A stretch of DNA of 64,000 nt, taken from Nocardioides bizhenqiangii (lineage in GTDB: Bacteria > Actinomycetota > Actinomycetes > Propionibacteriales > Nocardioidaceae). The first letter of the stretch is position 1. Each line of letters starts with the position of its first letter. The notes below the pieces were generated by a model, which worked only from the letters and a program-made list of their open reading frames with translations, did not search any database and had not been told where the DNA came from. The DNA lies in NCBI RefSeq assembly GCF_034661235.1, contig NZ_CP141059.1, forward strand, positions 1,240,001 to 1,304,000. The letters are read 5' to 3'. Positions 43,172 to 51,773 of the stretch are shown here, in pieces. Both the position numbers and the translations under genes were made by a program.

Positions 43172-43896
43172 CGAGACGGAGCGGCCCCGGCCCGCGTCCC
43201 AGCAAGGGACGCCCGGAGGGCTCGACCACCGACCAGCGGCTGCTCGACAGCCGCGGCGACAGCGACTGGGTCCACACCGACCCGTGGCGCGTGCTCAAGA
43301 TCCAGGCCGAGTTCGTCGAGGGATTCAACGACCTCGCCGAGCTCGGGCCGGCGATCGCGGTGTTCGGCTCCGCGCGGATCCCGCCCGAGAATCCCTCCTA
43401 CCAGCTCGGGGTGAAGATCGGTGGCGCGCTGGCCGACGCCGGCTTCACGGTGATCACCGGCGGTGGCCCGGGCGCCATGGAGGCGGCGAACAAGGGTGCG
43501 ACCGAAGCGGGCGGAGAGAGCGTCGGCCTCGGCATCGAGCTGCCCTGGGAGGCCCGGCTCAACGACTACGTCACGTTCGGTCTCAACTTCCGCTACTTCT
43601 TCGTCCGCAAGATGATGTTCGTGAAGTACTCCCAGGGTTACGTCGTGCTGCCCGGTGGGATCGGCACCCTGGACGAGATGTTCGAGGCGATGACGCTGTC
43701 GCAAACGCTCAAGATCACGACCTTCCCGATCGTGCTGATGGGAGTGGAGCACTGGTCCGGCCTGATCGACTGGATGAAGGGCTCGATGCTCTCCGACGCC
43801 CGGATCCGACAGTCCGACCTCGACATGCTGACCCTGACCGACGACGTCGACGAGGCGGTGGCGCTGATGGTGGCCGCTCGCGATCGTCACGCCTGA
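43168..43896 (+). CDS. LOG family protein (TIGR00730)
   Basis: A 242-residue Rossmann-fold protein from ATG 43168 (ATGA overlap with dapE). [32 protein letters not shown] and [22 protein letters not shown] carry the GGGxGxME and PGGxGTxxE signatures of LOG proteins (cytokinin riboside 5'-monophosphate phosphoribohydrolases; lysine decarboxylase is an old misannotation). M. tuberculosis Rv1205, in the same genomic setting, is a LOG enzyme. The N-terminal 50 residues are a basic extension ([17 protein letters not shown]). It likely hydrolyses nucleoside monophosphates; the biological role is unknown. Confidence 0.9.
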   Translation: MTRRSGPGPRPSKGRPEGSTTDQRLLDSRGDSDWVHTDPWRVLKIQAEFVEGFNDLAELGPAIAVFGSARIPPENPSYQLGVKIGGALADAGFTVITGGGPGAMEAANKGATEAGGESVGLGIELPWEARLNDYVTFGLNFRYFFVRKMMFVKYSQGYVVLPGGIGTLDEMFEAMTLSQTLKITTFPIVLMGVEHWSGLIDWMKGSMLSDARIRQSDLDMLTLTDDVDEAVALMVAARDRHA

Positions 43897-43914
43897 GCCG
43901 AACAGAGGAACGCT

Positions 43915-44277
43915 GTGCCGCAGACGATGATGTGGGTCTTCGCCGTACTCATCGTGCTCGCGATGGGCGGCATCGCCCTGCTCGCCGCCGGCCGCGGCGA
44001 GCCGATGAAGCCGGCGTACGACGACCGGCCGGACGCCCGGGTGCCGCTCGACCGGACGATCACACCGGACGACCTGCGCCGGGTGCGCTTCTCGCTCGCC
44101 TTCCGCGGCTACCGCATGTCGGAGGTCGACGCACTGCTCGCGCGAGTGGCGCTCGAGCAGGAGCTTCGCGACCCGCCCCGCCCCGAACCCAGGCGACACC
44201 CGGGCCCCGAACCTGCTGGTGATTCGGACGATGCGCCGTCGTTTCCCGTGATGCCGCCACCACCTCCGCCGGAGTGA
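43915..44277 (+). CDS. DivIVA domain membrane protein
   Basis: A 120-residue protein from GTG 43915 with AGAGGAA upstream. One N-terminal membrane segment (MMWVFAVLIVLAMGGIALLA) is followed by a single DivIVA-like module, DDLRRVRFSLAFRGYRMSEVDALLARVALEQEL (quoted in part: FRGYRMSEVDALLARV), and a Pro-rich tail. It would tether a DivIVA-type lipid/curvature sensor to the membrane. M. tuberculosis has a related gene (Rv1209) in the same relative place between the LOG gene and DUF3117. Confidence 0.83.
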   Translation: MPQTMMWVFAVLIVLAMGGIALLAAGRGEPMKPAYDDRPDARVPLDRTITPDDLRRVRFSLAFRGYRMSEVDALLARVALEQELRDPPRPEPRRHPGPEPAGDSDDAPSFPVMPPPPPPE

Positions 44278-44316
44278 ACATGGGTGCCGCTGCTGCACGG
44301 GTCGGGGGGCATGGGC

Positions 44317-44322
44317 GATAAT
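44317..44322 (+). promoter_or_regulatory. -10 box of the DUF3117 gene
   Basis: GATAAT (44317-44322), with GGGC before it, and a weak -35 (CTGCAC, 44293-44298, 18-bp spacer). A ~52-base leader follows that contains the inverted repeat GCAGAC-CAG-GTCTGC (44340-44354) and a GAAGAGGGG ribosome-binding site. Confidence 0.5.
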
Positions 44323-44381
44323 GGTGCGGCAAGCCCTGAGCAGACCAGGTCTGCCTGTACTGATGGGAAGAGGGGTGCCGC

Positions 44382-44549
44382 ATGGCGGCGATGAAGCCTC
44401 GGACCGGTGACGGTCCGCTGGAGGTCACCAAGGAGGGTCGGGGCATCGTCATGCGTGTCCCACTCGAAGGCGGTGGCCGCCTGGTCGTCGAGCTGAACGC
44501 CGAGGAGGCAGGTGCCCTCGGTGACGCTCTCAAGAGCGTTGTCGGGTGA
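44382..44549 (+). CDS. DUF3117 small protein
   Basis: A 55-residue protein from ATG 44382. The sequence MAAMKPRTGDGPLEVTKEGR continues GIVMRVPLEGGGRLVVELNA and ends LGDALKSVVG; it is an almost invariant actinobacterial protein (DUF3117; M. tuberculosis Rv1211). It is predicted to be a small beta-plus-helix fold. Rv1211 has been reported as calmodulin-like, but that is not visible here. It has its own promoter and 5' leader, and it is followed 19 bp later by leucyl aminopeptidase. Confidence 0.92.
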   Translation: MAAMKPRTGDGPLEVTKEGRGIVMRVPLEGGGRLVVELNAEEAGALGDALKSVVG

Positions 44550-44568
44550 CGGCCGCTTCGTAGTTAGT

Positions 44569-46179
44569 GTGGCGACCATCTCTCACGTTCTTCCCAGCCA
44601 GGTTTCACCCCCCGAGTTCGCGCTCAGCGATCTCTCCCCTGCCGCCATCGTCGGCGTCGACACGGCGGCCGTGCCTGTCGTGCCAGGCGGTTCCGGTGAC
44701 GAGCCCGGCATCCTGCTCGGGCCCGGCGCCGCCGACCTGATCGAGTCGATCGGGGTCGACCTGCTCGACGTCGCCGAGCTGCGCGGGATGACCGGTGCGG
44801 TCGGCGAGATCGTCGAGGTGCCGGTCCCGCTCGGCACCGACGTCAATCCGTCCTTGCGTCTGGTGCTGCTGGTGGGCGTCGGCGAGGCCCGGCCGGTCGA
44901 CGTCCGCCGCGCCGGCGCGGCGTTCGCGCGAGCAGTGCGCGATCGCGTCGCCGTGGCCACCTCGATCCCTGCGGTCGCGCCGGACGGCGAGCCGGTCGCC
45001 GACGGCGCGGCGCTCGATGCCTTCGTCGCCGGCACCATGCTCGGCGCCTTCGAGTTCCATTGGCGCTCCACCGGACCCGAGCGGCATCCCGCACGCCGGA
45101 TCGTGATCGCGACCCCACCCGGGTCCCTGGTCGGCGCTGACCACGCCGCGCTGGAGCGAGCCGTCGCGATCGGCGGAGCGGGCTGGCGCTCCCGGATGCT
45201 CGCGACAGTGCCGAGCAACCTCAAGAACCCTGCGTGGTTGGCGACCCAGGCCGAGCAGGTCGCAGCCGAGGCCGGCCTCGACGTCCGGATCTGGGACGAG
45301 ACCGATCTCGAGCGCGAGGGCTTCGGCGGCATCCTCGGTGTCGGCCGCGCGTCGGCGACCCCGCCGCGCCTGATCAGGCTCGACTACACGCCACCAGGCG
45401 TGGGCGCTCGCGCAGCGAAGAAGCTGCCGCACGTCGTGCTGGTCGGCAAGGGGATCACGTTCGACACCGGCGGCCTCTCGATCAAGCCCGGACCGAGCAT
45501 GGTCTCGATGAAGCGCGACATGACCGGCGGCGCGGCGGTGCTCGCGACGATGGGTGCGCTCGCCGACGTCGGCTGCCAGGTCCGGGTGACCGGCCTCGTG
45601 CCCGCCGCTGAGAACGCCATCTCCGGATCCGCGATCCGGCCGGGCGACGTCGTCCGGCACTGGGGTGGCCGCACCTCCGAGGTCAACAACACCGACGCCG
45701 AGGGCCGGCTGGTCCTGGCCGACGCCCTGGCCTACGCCGCGGCGGAGCTCGACCCCACCGTGCTCGTGGACATCGCCACCCTCACCGGCGGGATGAAGAT
45801 CGCTCTCGGCCAGCAGATGGGCGGCTACTTCGCCACCGACGACGCGCTCGCCGCTGCGATCCGCGACGCGGGCGAGCGCTCGGGCGAGCCGGTGTGGCGC
45901 TTCCCGCTCTACGCGGGCTACGAGGACCGGCTCGCGTCCAAGGTCGCCGACGCCGACAACAGCCCCGGCACACCGCAGGCGATCACGGCCGCCCTGTTCC
46001 TCCAGCACTTCACCGGCGGGCTGCCCTGGGTGCACCTCGACATCGCCTCGGTCGGCGACGTCGAGAAGGAGCTGCACGAGTGGACGGTCGGGCCGTCGGG
46101 CTTCGGCGCCCGCCTGCTGCTTACCTGGCTCGGGCAGCCCGATCCGCTGGCCGGGATCACCACCGAGGAGAAGAGATGA
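44569..46179 (+). CDS. pepA: leucyl aminopeptidase (M17)
   Basis: About 536 residues from GTG 44569; no better start is seen because the upstream frame is shared with the end of the DUF3117 gene region. The catalytic domain has VGKGITFDTGGLSIKP (metal Lys and Asp), MKRDMTGGAAVLATMGAL, and the M17 signature NTDAEGRL at about 374-381, followed by IATLTGGMKIALG. It is a two-metal cytoplasmic exopeptidase releasing N-terminal residues; hexameric in the family. The N-terminal 180 residues are the usual non-catalytic domain. The start is uncertain by some codons. It overlaps the following gene by four bases (ATGA). Confidence 0.92.
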   Translation: MATISHVLPSQVSPPEFALSDLSPAAIVGVDTAAVPVVPGGSGDEPGILLGPGAADLIESIGVDLLDVAELRGMTGAVGEIVEVPVPLGTDVNPSLRLVLLVGVGEARPVDVRRAGAAFARAVRDRVAVATSIPAVAPDGEPVADGAALDAFVAGTMLGAFEFHWRSTGPERHPARRIVIATPPGSLVGADHAALERAVAIGGAGWRSRMLATVPSNLKNPAWLATQAEQVAAEAGLDVRIWDETDLEREGFGGILGVGRASATPPRLIRLDYTPPGVGARAAKKLPHVVLVGKGITFDTGGLSIKPGPSMVSMKRDMTGGAAVLATMGALADVGCQVRVTGLVPAAENAISGSAIRPGDVVRHWGGRTSEVNNTDAEGRLVLADALAYAAAELDPTVLVDIATLTGGMKIALGQQMGGYFATDDALAAAIRDAGERSGEPVWRFPLYAGYEDRLASKVADADNSPGTPQAITAALFLQHFTGGLPWVHLDIASVGDVEKELHEWTVGPSGFGARLLLTWLGQPDPLAGITTEEKR

Positions 46180-46514
46180 AGGGTCTGACCGTCCGTTGGT
46201 CGCTCGCCGATGCGCCGGAAGGGGTCGAGGAGCAGCTGGCGTCGTACGTCGCCGACACGTCGCACGCCCGCTTCACCGGCATGGCCGGTCTGGCCTTCAA
46301 GACCTGGCGGATGGTGCCGGGCGAGTGGTTCGAGGGGTGCTACGTCTTCGGCGACGACGCCGCGCGGGCAGCGTTCCAGGAGACGTTCACGGCCGGGGCC
46401 GCAGACTCGCCCGGGTCCCAGATCATCGGCAGCGCGCCGATCCTGATCGAGCCGTGCGAGATCGTGGCCATCGCCGAGGGTGCCGCGGGGTTCGTGGCCG
46501 CGGCGCGGGCCTGA
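46176..46514 (+). CDS. YdhR-like monooxygenase-fold protein
   Basis: A 112-residue protein from ATG 46176 in an ATGA overlap with pepA. TVRWSLADAPEG, FTGMAGLAFKTWRMVPGEWFEGCYVFGDDAARAAF and GSAPILIEPCEIVAIAEG match the YdhR family, a dimeric alpha/beta-barrel fold related to small monooxygenases (ABM). No metal or flavin site is visible, as is usual for these. The reaction is unknown. Confidence 0.75.
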   Translation: MKGLTVRWSLADAPEGVEEQLASYVADTSHARFTGMAGLAFKTWRMVPGEWFEGCYVFGDDAARAAFQETFTAGAADSPGSQIIGSAPILIEPCEIVAIAEGAAGFVAAARA

Positions 46515-46542
46515 GACCGTCGCTTTCGATCCCTCCGACTCC

Positions 46543-46573
46543 TTGACTTCGAGCGCACTCCAAGTCGGACACT
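46543..46573 (+). promoter_or_regulatory. MerR-type promoter and operator of merR
   Basis: TTGACT (46543-46548), a 19-bp spacer and GACACT (46568-46573), then six bases to ATG 46580. The long spacer is characteristic of MerR-activated promoters. Within it lies the 18-bp inverted repeat CTTCGAGCGCACTCCAAG (46547-46564; 7 of 9 pairs). This points to autoregulation. Confidence 0.7.
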
Positions 46574-46579
46574 GACCCG

Positions 46580-46978
46580 ATGAGCTACTCGATCGCCGAG
46601 GCCGCCGAGCGTTCGGGACTGACGGCGCACACCCTGCGCTACTACGAGCGCGACGGCCTGATGCTGGCCGGCGTCGACCGGTCCGCCTCGGGCCACCGCC
46701 GATACACCGACCGAGACCTGACGTGGATCGAGCTGATCACGCGGCTGCGGGCCACCGGGATGCCTATCCGCGAGGTGAGGAAGTACGCCGACCTGGTGCG
46801 GTCCGGCGACGGCAACGAGGCCGAGCGCCTGGCCCTGCTGCTGGCCCACCGCGAGCGCGTCGAGGCACAGCTCGCCGAGGTGACCGCCCACCTTCGCGCG
46901 ATCGACCACAAGATTGGCATCTACGAAGGAAAAGTCGAGCAGGCATCCCTTGACTTGGAGCGCGCTCGAAGCCGTTGA
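46580..46978 (+). CDS. MerR family transcriptional regulator
   Basis: A 132-residue protein from ATG 46580. YSIAEAAERSGLTAHTLRYYERDGLM is the winged helix-turn-helix with the LRYYE signature, and GHRRYTDRDLTWIELITRLRATGMPI completes the wing. The C-terminal ~55 residues form the dimerisation coiled coil (RERVEAQLAEVTAHLRAIDHKI) with no Cys, so it does not sense metal through thiols. It most likely controls itself and the downstream aldo/keto reductase through matched operators; the second operator lies in its own last codons. The inducer is unknown. Confidence 0.88.
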   Translation: MSYSIAEAAERSGLTAHTLRYYERDGLMLAGVDRSASGHRRYTDRDLTWIELITRLRATGMPIREVRKYADLVRSGDGNEAERLALLLAHRERVEAQLAEVTAHLRAIDHKIGIYEGKVEQASLDLERARSR

Positions 46979-46980
46979 GT
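46950..46980 (+). promoter_or_regulatory. MerR-type promoter and operator of the aldo/keto reductase, inside merR
   Basis: TTGACT (46950-46955), 19-bp spacer, TTGAGT (46975-46980), then seven bases to ATG 46988. The 18-bp repeat CTTGGAGCGCGCTCGAAG (46954-46971; 8 of 9 pairs) differs from the merR operator at only a few bases. It overlaps the last ten codons and stop of merR. Confidence 0.7.
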
Positions 46981-46987
46981 AGAGGGC

Positions 46988-47995
46988 ATGACACTCGACT
47001 CCCGCACTCTCGGAACTGATTCACCACTCGCCGTCTCCGCCCTCGGACTGGGCTGCATGGGCATGTCGGAGTTCTACGGGACCGCCGACGAGGGCGAGGC
47101 GGTCGCGACCATCCATCGCGCGCTCGACCTCGGCGTCACCCTGCTCGACACCGCGGACATGTACGGCCCCTTCACCAACGAGCAGCTGGTCGGCCGCGGG
47201 ATCGCCACCAGCCGGCACAGCCGCGATGGGGTGCAGATCGCCACGAAGTTCGGCAACGAGCGCCTTCCCGACGGGAGCCGGGTCGGCATCAACGGCAGGC
47301 CCGAGTACGTCCGCGCTGCCTGCGACGCGTCGCTGGCGCGGCTCGGTGTCGACACGATCGACCTGTACTACCAGCACCGGGTCGACAAGGCGGTGCCGAT
47401 CGAGGAGACGGTGGGTGCGATGGCGGAGCTGGTCGCCGCGGGCAAGGTCCGCCACCTCGGGCTGTCGGAGGCCTCCGCGGCCACCATCCGGCGAGCCCAC
47501 GCCACCCATCCGATCACCGCACTGCAGACCGAGTACTCCCTCTTCACCCGCGAGATCGAGGACGAGATCCTGCCGACGATCCGCGAGCTCGGGATCGGCC
47601 TCGTGCCGTACTCGCCGCTGGGCCGGGGCATGCTGACCGGCACGATCACCGAGTCCGGCGGCGCGGCCGGTGACGGCGACCTCCGGCGGTCGGCATACTT
47701 CCCGCGGTTCCAGGGCGAAGCGCTGCGCGCGAACCTCGCTCTCGTTGACAACGTGCGCTCCGTCGCGGACGAGAAGGGCGTGTCGCCCGGTCAGGTCGCG
47801 CTGGCCTGGGTGCTCGCCCAGGGACCCGACGTCGTGCCGATCCCGGGCACGAAGCGGACGCGCTACCTCGAGGAGAACGTCGGGGCCGCCGCGGTCGAGC
47901 TGACGGCCGAGGACCTGGCCGCGCTCGAGAAGGCGGTGCCGCGCGACGCGGTCGTCGGGGATAGGTACGGCGACATGTCGTCCGTCAACGTCTGA
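46988..47995 (+). CDS. aldo/keto reductase
   Basis: A 335-residue (beta/alpha)8 NADPH oxidoreductase from ATG 46988. The opening [13 protein letters not shown] and [21 protein letters not shown] contain the catalytic Asp and Tyr. IATKFGNE holds the catalytic Lys, and DLYYQHRVD the His. [19 protein letters not shown] is the cofactor phosphate-binding segment. The SEFYG start places it with the AKR13-like group that reduces aldehydes and ketones. MerR control with 19-bp promoter spacing suggests induction by an aldehyde, quinone or similar electrophile; this is inferred. Confidence 0.9.
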   Translation: MTLDSRTLGTDSPLAVSALGLGCMGMSEFYGTADEGEAVATIHRALDLGVTLLDTADMYGPFTNEQLVGRGIATSRHSRDGVQIATKFGNERLPDGSRVGINGRPEYVRAACDASLARLGVDTIDLYYQHRVDKAVPIEETVGAMAELVAAGKVRHLGLSEASAATIRRAHATHPITALQTEYSLFTREIEDEILPTIRELGIGLVPYSPLGRGMLTGTITESGGAAGDGDLRRSAYFPRFQGEALRANLALVDNVRSVADEKGVSPGQVALAWVLAQGPDVVPIPGTKRTRYLEENVGAAAVELTAEDLAALEKAVPRDAVVGDRYGDMSSVNV

Positions 47996-48011
47996 GCCGT
48001 CCGACGACCGG

Positions 48012-48680
48012 TCAGTCGTCCCCTTCGGGGACCCATTCCTTCTTCGCGAGCAGCAGTCCGTCGCCGACGGGCAGCAGCAGCGGCACCAGGCCGTCGGTCG
48101 CGGTGACCTCCTGCGTGAGTGCCCGGATCGCGACCGTCTCGTCGTCACGCTGAGCCGGGTCGGCGACCCGGTCGTGCCACAGCGCGTTGTCGAACGCCAC
48201 CACGCCGCCGGGGCGCAGCAGGCGCAGCGCCTCGGCGAGGTAGGCGCCGTACTCCCGCTTGTCGCCGTCGGCGAACACGATGTCGTAGTGGCCGTCGGTC
48301 AGCCGGGGGAGCACGTCGAGGGCGCGGCCCGCGATGGTTCGCACCCGCTGCGGCGCGATCCCCTCGTCCCTGAACGACTCGCGCGCGAGCCGCTGGTGCT
48401 CGGCCTCGACATCGACCGTGGTGAGCACGCCGTCGGGACGCATGCCGCGCAGCAGCCACAGCCCCGAGACACCCGCTCCGGTGCCGATCTCGACGACGGC
48501 GCGCGCCTCGAGCACGGCGGCCAGGAAGCGCAGGGTGGCGCCGGCCCCGGAGCCCACCGCGACGGCGCCGACCTCCTCCGCGCGCGCCCGCGCCGCCAGG
48601 AGCACGTCGTCCTCGACGACGTAGGTCTCGGCGAAGGTCCAGCTGGTCGGACTGATCGGATCGAGCGGAGAGGCAGCCAC
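48012..48680 (-). CDS. O-methyltransferase (Rv1220c-type)
   Basis: A 222-residue protein from GTG 48680; a TACGGT box on the minus strand ends six bases upstream. [20 protein letters not shown] is motif [19 protein letters not shown] the following acidic strand, and [42 protein letters not shown] carries the metal-binding Asp/Asn residues (DxDKxxY, DNxLWxGxV-like). This is the catechol-O-methyltransferase-like family; M. tuberculosis Rv1220c lies beside sigE in the same orientation. The substrate is unknown. Confidence 0.87.
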   Translation of the reverse strand: MAASPLDPISPTSWTFAETYVVEDDVLLAARARAEEVGAVAVGSGAGATLRFLAAVLEARAVVEIGTGAGVSGLWLLRGMRPDGVLTTVDVEAEHQRLARESFRDEGIAPQRVRTIAGRALDVLPRLTDGHYDIVFADGDKREYGAYLAEALRLLRPGGVVAFDNALWHDRVADPAQRDDETVAIRALTQEVTATDGLVPLLLPVGDGLLLAKKEWVPEGDD

Positions 48681-48742
48681 GGCTCCACCGTATCGGTCCC
48701 AGACCCCCGTTCTGCGGAGCCCGGGCGGGGAGGCGGCCGCCC

Positions 48743-48768
48743 GGAACAACCGGGTCGGGACGTTCGTT
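48743..48768 (+). promoter_or_regulatory. ECF sigma-type promoter upstream of sigE
   Basis: GGAAC (48743-48747), 17 bases, and CGTT (48765-48768), about 120 bp before ATG 48888. This matches the ECF consensus for SigE-like factors in actinobacteria (GGAAC-N18-GTT). It suggests autoregulation of sigE. Confidence 0.55.
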
Positions 48769-48887
48769 GGGAGGGCAGAAGTGCTCTCAGGGACCCGCGC
48801 CTGCTTTCACAGGGTTTCCTCAGGCCGCAGGACTACCGTCAACTCTCACGAGGAAGGCAGCACCGGGTGCGGAGAAGGGCAGGAACC

Positions 48888-49478
48888 ATGAGGGTCGAGC
48901 CGCCGGCTGGTGAGCAGTCGATGGACTGGGAGTCCATCGTCGACCAGCACTCCGACCGCGTCTTCCGCCTCGCGTTCCGGCTGACCGGCAACCGCCACGA
49001 CGCCGAGGACCTCACCCAGGAGGTCTTCGTGCGGGTGTTCCGCTCGCTGCACACCTACCAGCCCGGCACGTTCGAGGGCTGGCTGCACCGGATCACGACC
49101 AACCTCTTCCTCGACCAGGCCCGCCGCCGCCAGCGGATCCGGTTCGACGCACTCTCCGACGAGCGTGCGGCGCGGATCGCGAGCGCCGTCGCCGGCCCCG
49201 ACACCGCGTACGACGACCGCACCTTCGACGACGACGTCGAAGCCGCGCTCGCGGCGCTGCCGCCCGACTTCCGTGCTGCCGTCGTGCTCTGTGACATCGA
49301 GGGCCTGACCTACGAGGAGATCGCCGAGATCCTCGGCGCCAAGCTCGGCACCGTCCGCTCGCGCATCCACCGAGGCCGGGCGATGCTGCGCGCCGCGCTG
49401 GCCCACCGTGCACCGCAGGGTGCCCGCACCCGCTACGCCGGCCCTGCACCTGTCGCGACCGGGCTGGGGCAGTCATGA
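48888..49478 (+). CDS. sigE: ECF RNA polymerase sigma factor SigE
   Basis: A 196-residue protein from ATG 48888 with GCAGGAA upstream. Region 2: [47 protein letters not shown] (quoted in part: [14 protein letters not shown]) and [22 protein letters not shown]. Region 4: [45 protein letters not shown] (quoted in part: [20 protein letters not shown]). Length and context (sigE, anti-sigma, htrA) match M. tuberculosis Rv1221-1223, the envelope-stress regulon. Its stop overlaps the anti-sigma start (ATGATGA). Confidence 0.92.
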   Translation: MRVEPPAGEQSMDWESIVDQHSDRVFRLAFRLTGNRHDAEDLTQEVFVRVFRSLHTYQPGTFEGWLHRITTNLFLDQARRRQRIRFDALSDERAARIASAVAGPDTAYDDRTFDDDVEAALAALPPDFRAAVVLCDIEGLTYEEIAEILGAKLGTVRSRIHRGRAMLRAALAHRAPQGARTRYAGPAPVATGLGQS

Positions 49479-50017
49479 TGAGTCACCTTGGCGCGCGGGT
49501 GAGTGCGCTCCTCGACGGCCAGCTGTCGCAGGCGGAGGCTGAAGAGGCCTGGGCCCACGTCTACGCCTGCCACGCGTGCCGTGACCTCGTCGAGCGCGAA
49601 GGCTGGGTCAAGACCCGGCTGGCCGGACTGTGCGGCGATCCGGGCGCTGCGTCCCCTGACCTCAAGGGCTCGCTGCTCACCCTCACCCCCGGTGAGCGGT
49701 TCCTCATCGACGCGCGGCGCAGCGGCGGGGTGCGCCGTGGTGTCGGGATGGCAGTCCTCGGTGGCGGTGCGCTCGGTGCAGCGATGGTCGGCGTGCTCGT
49801 GCTCGGATTCTCGCCCGGCTCCGGGCCCACCAACGACCGTCGCCCCCCTGCCTCTCGGGTCGAGACGCCGGCCGTGAGTGACGGCCGCGCCAGCCAGGCG
49901 CCCGGCGAGCTCGCTCCGGCACGCGCGATCCCCCCGGCCCGCACGACCGGACCGTCGGGCAGCGCTGCGCAGCCGCGCACGGCGGTGCCGGACTGGGTCG
50001 AACAGCTCCTCCCGTAG
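49475..50017 (+). CDS. zinc-binding anti-sigma factor (RseA-like)
   Basis: A 180-residue protein from ATG 49475 (or ATG 49478), overlapping sigE. HVYACHAC is the H-x3-C-x2-C of zinc anti-sigma (ZAS/zf-HC2) domains, with [24 protein letters not shown] before it. A hydrophobic stretch ([24 protein letters not shown], about 88-111) suggests a membrane segment, and a Pro/Ala-rich outer tail follows. It should hold SigE inactive until envelope stress. M. tuberculosis RseA (Rv1222) is the parallel, though that protein is not clearly transmembrane. Confidence 0.87.
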   Translation: MMSHLGARVSALLDGQLSQAEAEEAWAHVYACHACRDLVEREGWVKTRLAGLCGDPGAASPDLKGSLLTLTPGERFLIDARRSGGVRRGVGMAVLGGGALGAAMVGVLVLGFSPGSGPTNDRRPPASRVETPAVSDGRASQAPGELAPARAIPPARTTGPSGSAAQPRTAVPDWVEQLLP

Positions 50018-50060
50018 ACGACCAAGTCCGAGGTCTCGCACGCTGCGCGACGCTCATCAT

Positions 50061-50131
50061 CCGCGCTGGTGGCGTCGCCGACACTCGAAAGACGCCCAGT
50101 CTGCCTTCGCATCGGCGCCTTGCCAGCGCGG
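50061..50131. repeat. inverted repeat in the rseA-htrA intergenic region
   Basis: CCGCGCTGG (50061-50069) and CCAGCGCGG (50123-50131) are exact reverse complements 53 bp apart, with GGCGNCGCC-like bases beside each. They lie in a 207-bp stretch without a gene (50018-50224). That stretch shows no ribosome-binding site or ORF of note; it may hold the htrA promoter region and a repeat element. Confidence 0.5.
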
Positions 50132-50224
50132 CGCTGAGCGCCGCTCGCTCGCACGATCCCTCGAACTCGGTCGTCTCGCCCGGGCCGTGGAGTCGCTGTT
50201 GTGACCATCGGCGATGATGGGTCC

Positions 50225-51607
50225 GTGAACGACGGACCCGAGAACGACCCCGGCGCGACGCCCGCGCCCGGGTCGGCCGTGCCGGAGCAGACCCAGCCGA
50301 TCGGTGGCCAACGGCCGGCTGCGGAGCGCTGGGCGCCGCCCGGTCAGGGTCCGGTCACCCCCGCCTCCGTCCCCGCTGCGTCCGCACCGCCCCCCGGGCC
50401 GCCCCCGACCAGCCCTCCGTCGGGCTACCCGCCGCCGCCTCCGACCCAGGTACTGGCGCCGGCCCACGCGCCCTCCGGGCATCGCCTCGAGCGTGCTCGA
50501 CCCCCGGGTTGGATGTGGCCGTTCGTCGCGCTGCTCGCGCTCGTCGTCGGCGCCGGCAGCGGCATCCTTGGCGCCATCGCCTACTCCTCGTGGGACGACG
50601 ACTCCGACGAGCCGGGTGCGTCGTCGCCGAGCAACGTCGACTACTCCGACCTGACGACGCAGCCCCCGCTGCAGAAGCCGGGATCGGTCGCCCGGGTGGC
50701 ACAGGAGGTGCTCCCCAGCACGGTCCAGATCATCGCCGAGCTCGACGGTGTCGAGGCGGGTGCGACCGGATCCGGCTTCGTGCTCGACGACCAGGGACAC
50801 ATCATCACCAACAACCACGTCGTCGCCGATGCCGCGGAGAACGACGGACCGATCGAGATCGTCGACCAGGACGGCAACCGGCAGAACGCGACCGTCGTCG
50901 GGCGCAGTCCCGTCTACGACCTGGCCGTCCTCCACGTCGCCGGTGCGGAGGACCTCAAGCCGGCCTCCCTCGGCCGGTCCCGGACCTTGCGCGTCGGCGA
51001 GCCCGTCGTCGCGATCGGTGCCCCGCTCGGCCTGAGCTCCACAGTGACGTCGGGCATCGTGAGCGCGCTGAACCGACCCGTGACGACGGGCAGCACCGCC
51101 GACGACTCGTCGTACATCAACGCGGTGCAGACCGACGCGGCGATCAACCCCGGCAACTCGGGCGGGCCGCTCGTCAACCTCCAGGGCCAGGTGGTGGGCG
51201 TCAACTCCGCGATCGCGACCAACGGCGGCGGCAGCATCGACGACGAGGCCGGCAACATCGGCGTGGGCTTCGCGATCCCGGTCGAGCAGGTGGTGATCAC
51301 CGCCGACCAGATCCTGGAGAACGGCGAGGCGCAGTACCCCGTCATCGGCGCCCGGGTGCAGACCGGTGGTCCGGCGGAGTTCGACGGCGCGACCGTCGAC
51401 GAGGTGATCCCCGACTCGCCCGCCCAGGACGCCGGCCTCCAGAACGGCGACCTGATCACCCACGTCAACGGCGACCGCGTCACCGACGGCATCGCCCTGA
51501 TCGTGGCGATCCGCACCCACCAGCCCGGCGAGACCATCGAGTTCACCATCAGGCGCGACGGCGACGAGCAGACCATCCAGGTCACGCTCGACGGTGAGGT
51601 CGGGTAG
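50225..51607 (+). CDS. HtrA-type trypsin-like serine protease with PDZ domain
   Basis: About 460 residues from GTG 50225, supported by a GATGAT box six bases before it; GTG 50201 is an alternative. A Pro-rich cytoplasmic N-terminus (~95 residues) precedes a membrane segment (WPFVALLALVVGAGSGILGAIAY). The protease domain, outside the membrane, has His198 in TNNHVVADA, Asp232 in VYDLAVLHV and Ser312 in GNSGGPLVN. A PDZ domain follows (VIPDSPAQDAGLQNGDLITHVNGDRVTD). It is the third part of the sigE-antisigma-htrA stress module and should degrade misfolded exported proteins. Confidence 0.93.
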   Translation: MNDGPENDPGATPAPGSAVPEQTQPIGGQRPAAERWAPPGQGPVTPASVPAASAPPPGPPPTSPPSGYPPPPPTQVLAPAHAPSGHRLERARPPGWMWPFVALLALVVGAGSGILGAIAYSSWDDDSDEPGASSPSNVDYSDLTTQPPLQKPGSVARVAQEVLPSTVQIIAELDGVEAGATGSGFVLDDQGHIITNNHVVADAAENDGPIEIVDQDGNRQNATVVGRSPVYDLAVLHVAGAEDLKPASLGRSRTLRVGEPVVAIGAPLGLSSTVTSGIVSALNRPVTTGSTADDSSYINAVQTDAAINPGNSGGPLVNLQGQVVGVNSAIATNGGGSIDDEAGNIGVGFAIPVEQVVITADQILENGEAQYPVIGARVQTGGPAEFDGATVDEVIPDSPAQDAGLQNGDLITHVNGDRVTDGIALIVAIRTHQPGETIEFTIRRDGDEQTIQVTLDGEVG

Positions 51608-51617
51608 GCCTCGTCGT

Positions 51618-51714
51618 CGGTCGAGGAGGTCGCGCTGCGACCGTCTCTAGACCCCTTGGACCTGTGAGCCCTCGTTGCGGGTCGGCTGGGGTTGCGACCG
51701 ACAGGCTTTGGACG
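51618..51714 (+). repeat. 97-bp direct repeat, copy 1
   Basis: Starts CGGTCGAGGAGGTCGCGCTG (family A palindrome) and ends AGGCTTTGGACG. Copy 2 at 51774-51869 differs by about eight substitutions and one gap, roughly 90% identical by eye, offset 156 bp. The 3' part contains GGGGTTGCGACCGA. Confidence 0.75.
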
Positions 51715-51773
51715 GGGAGGAGGAGGGGCGCTGGTTGCGCGTCGCCGGCTTGCGGTGGGTTCGGAAGCGCCGC

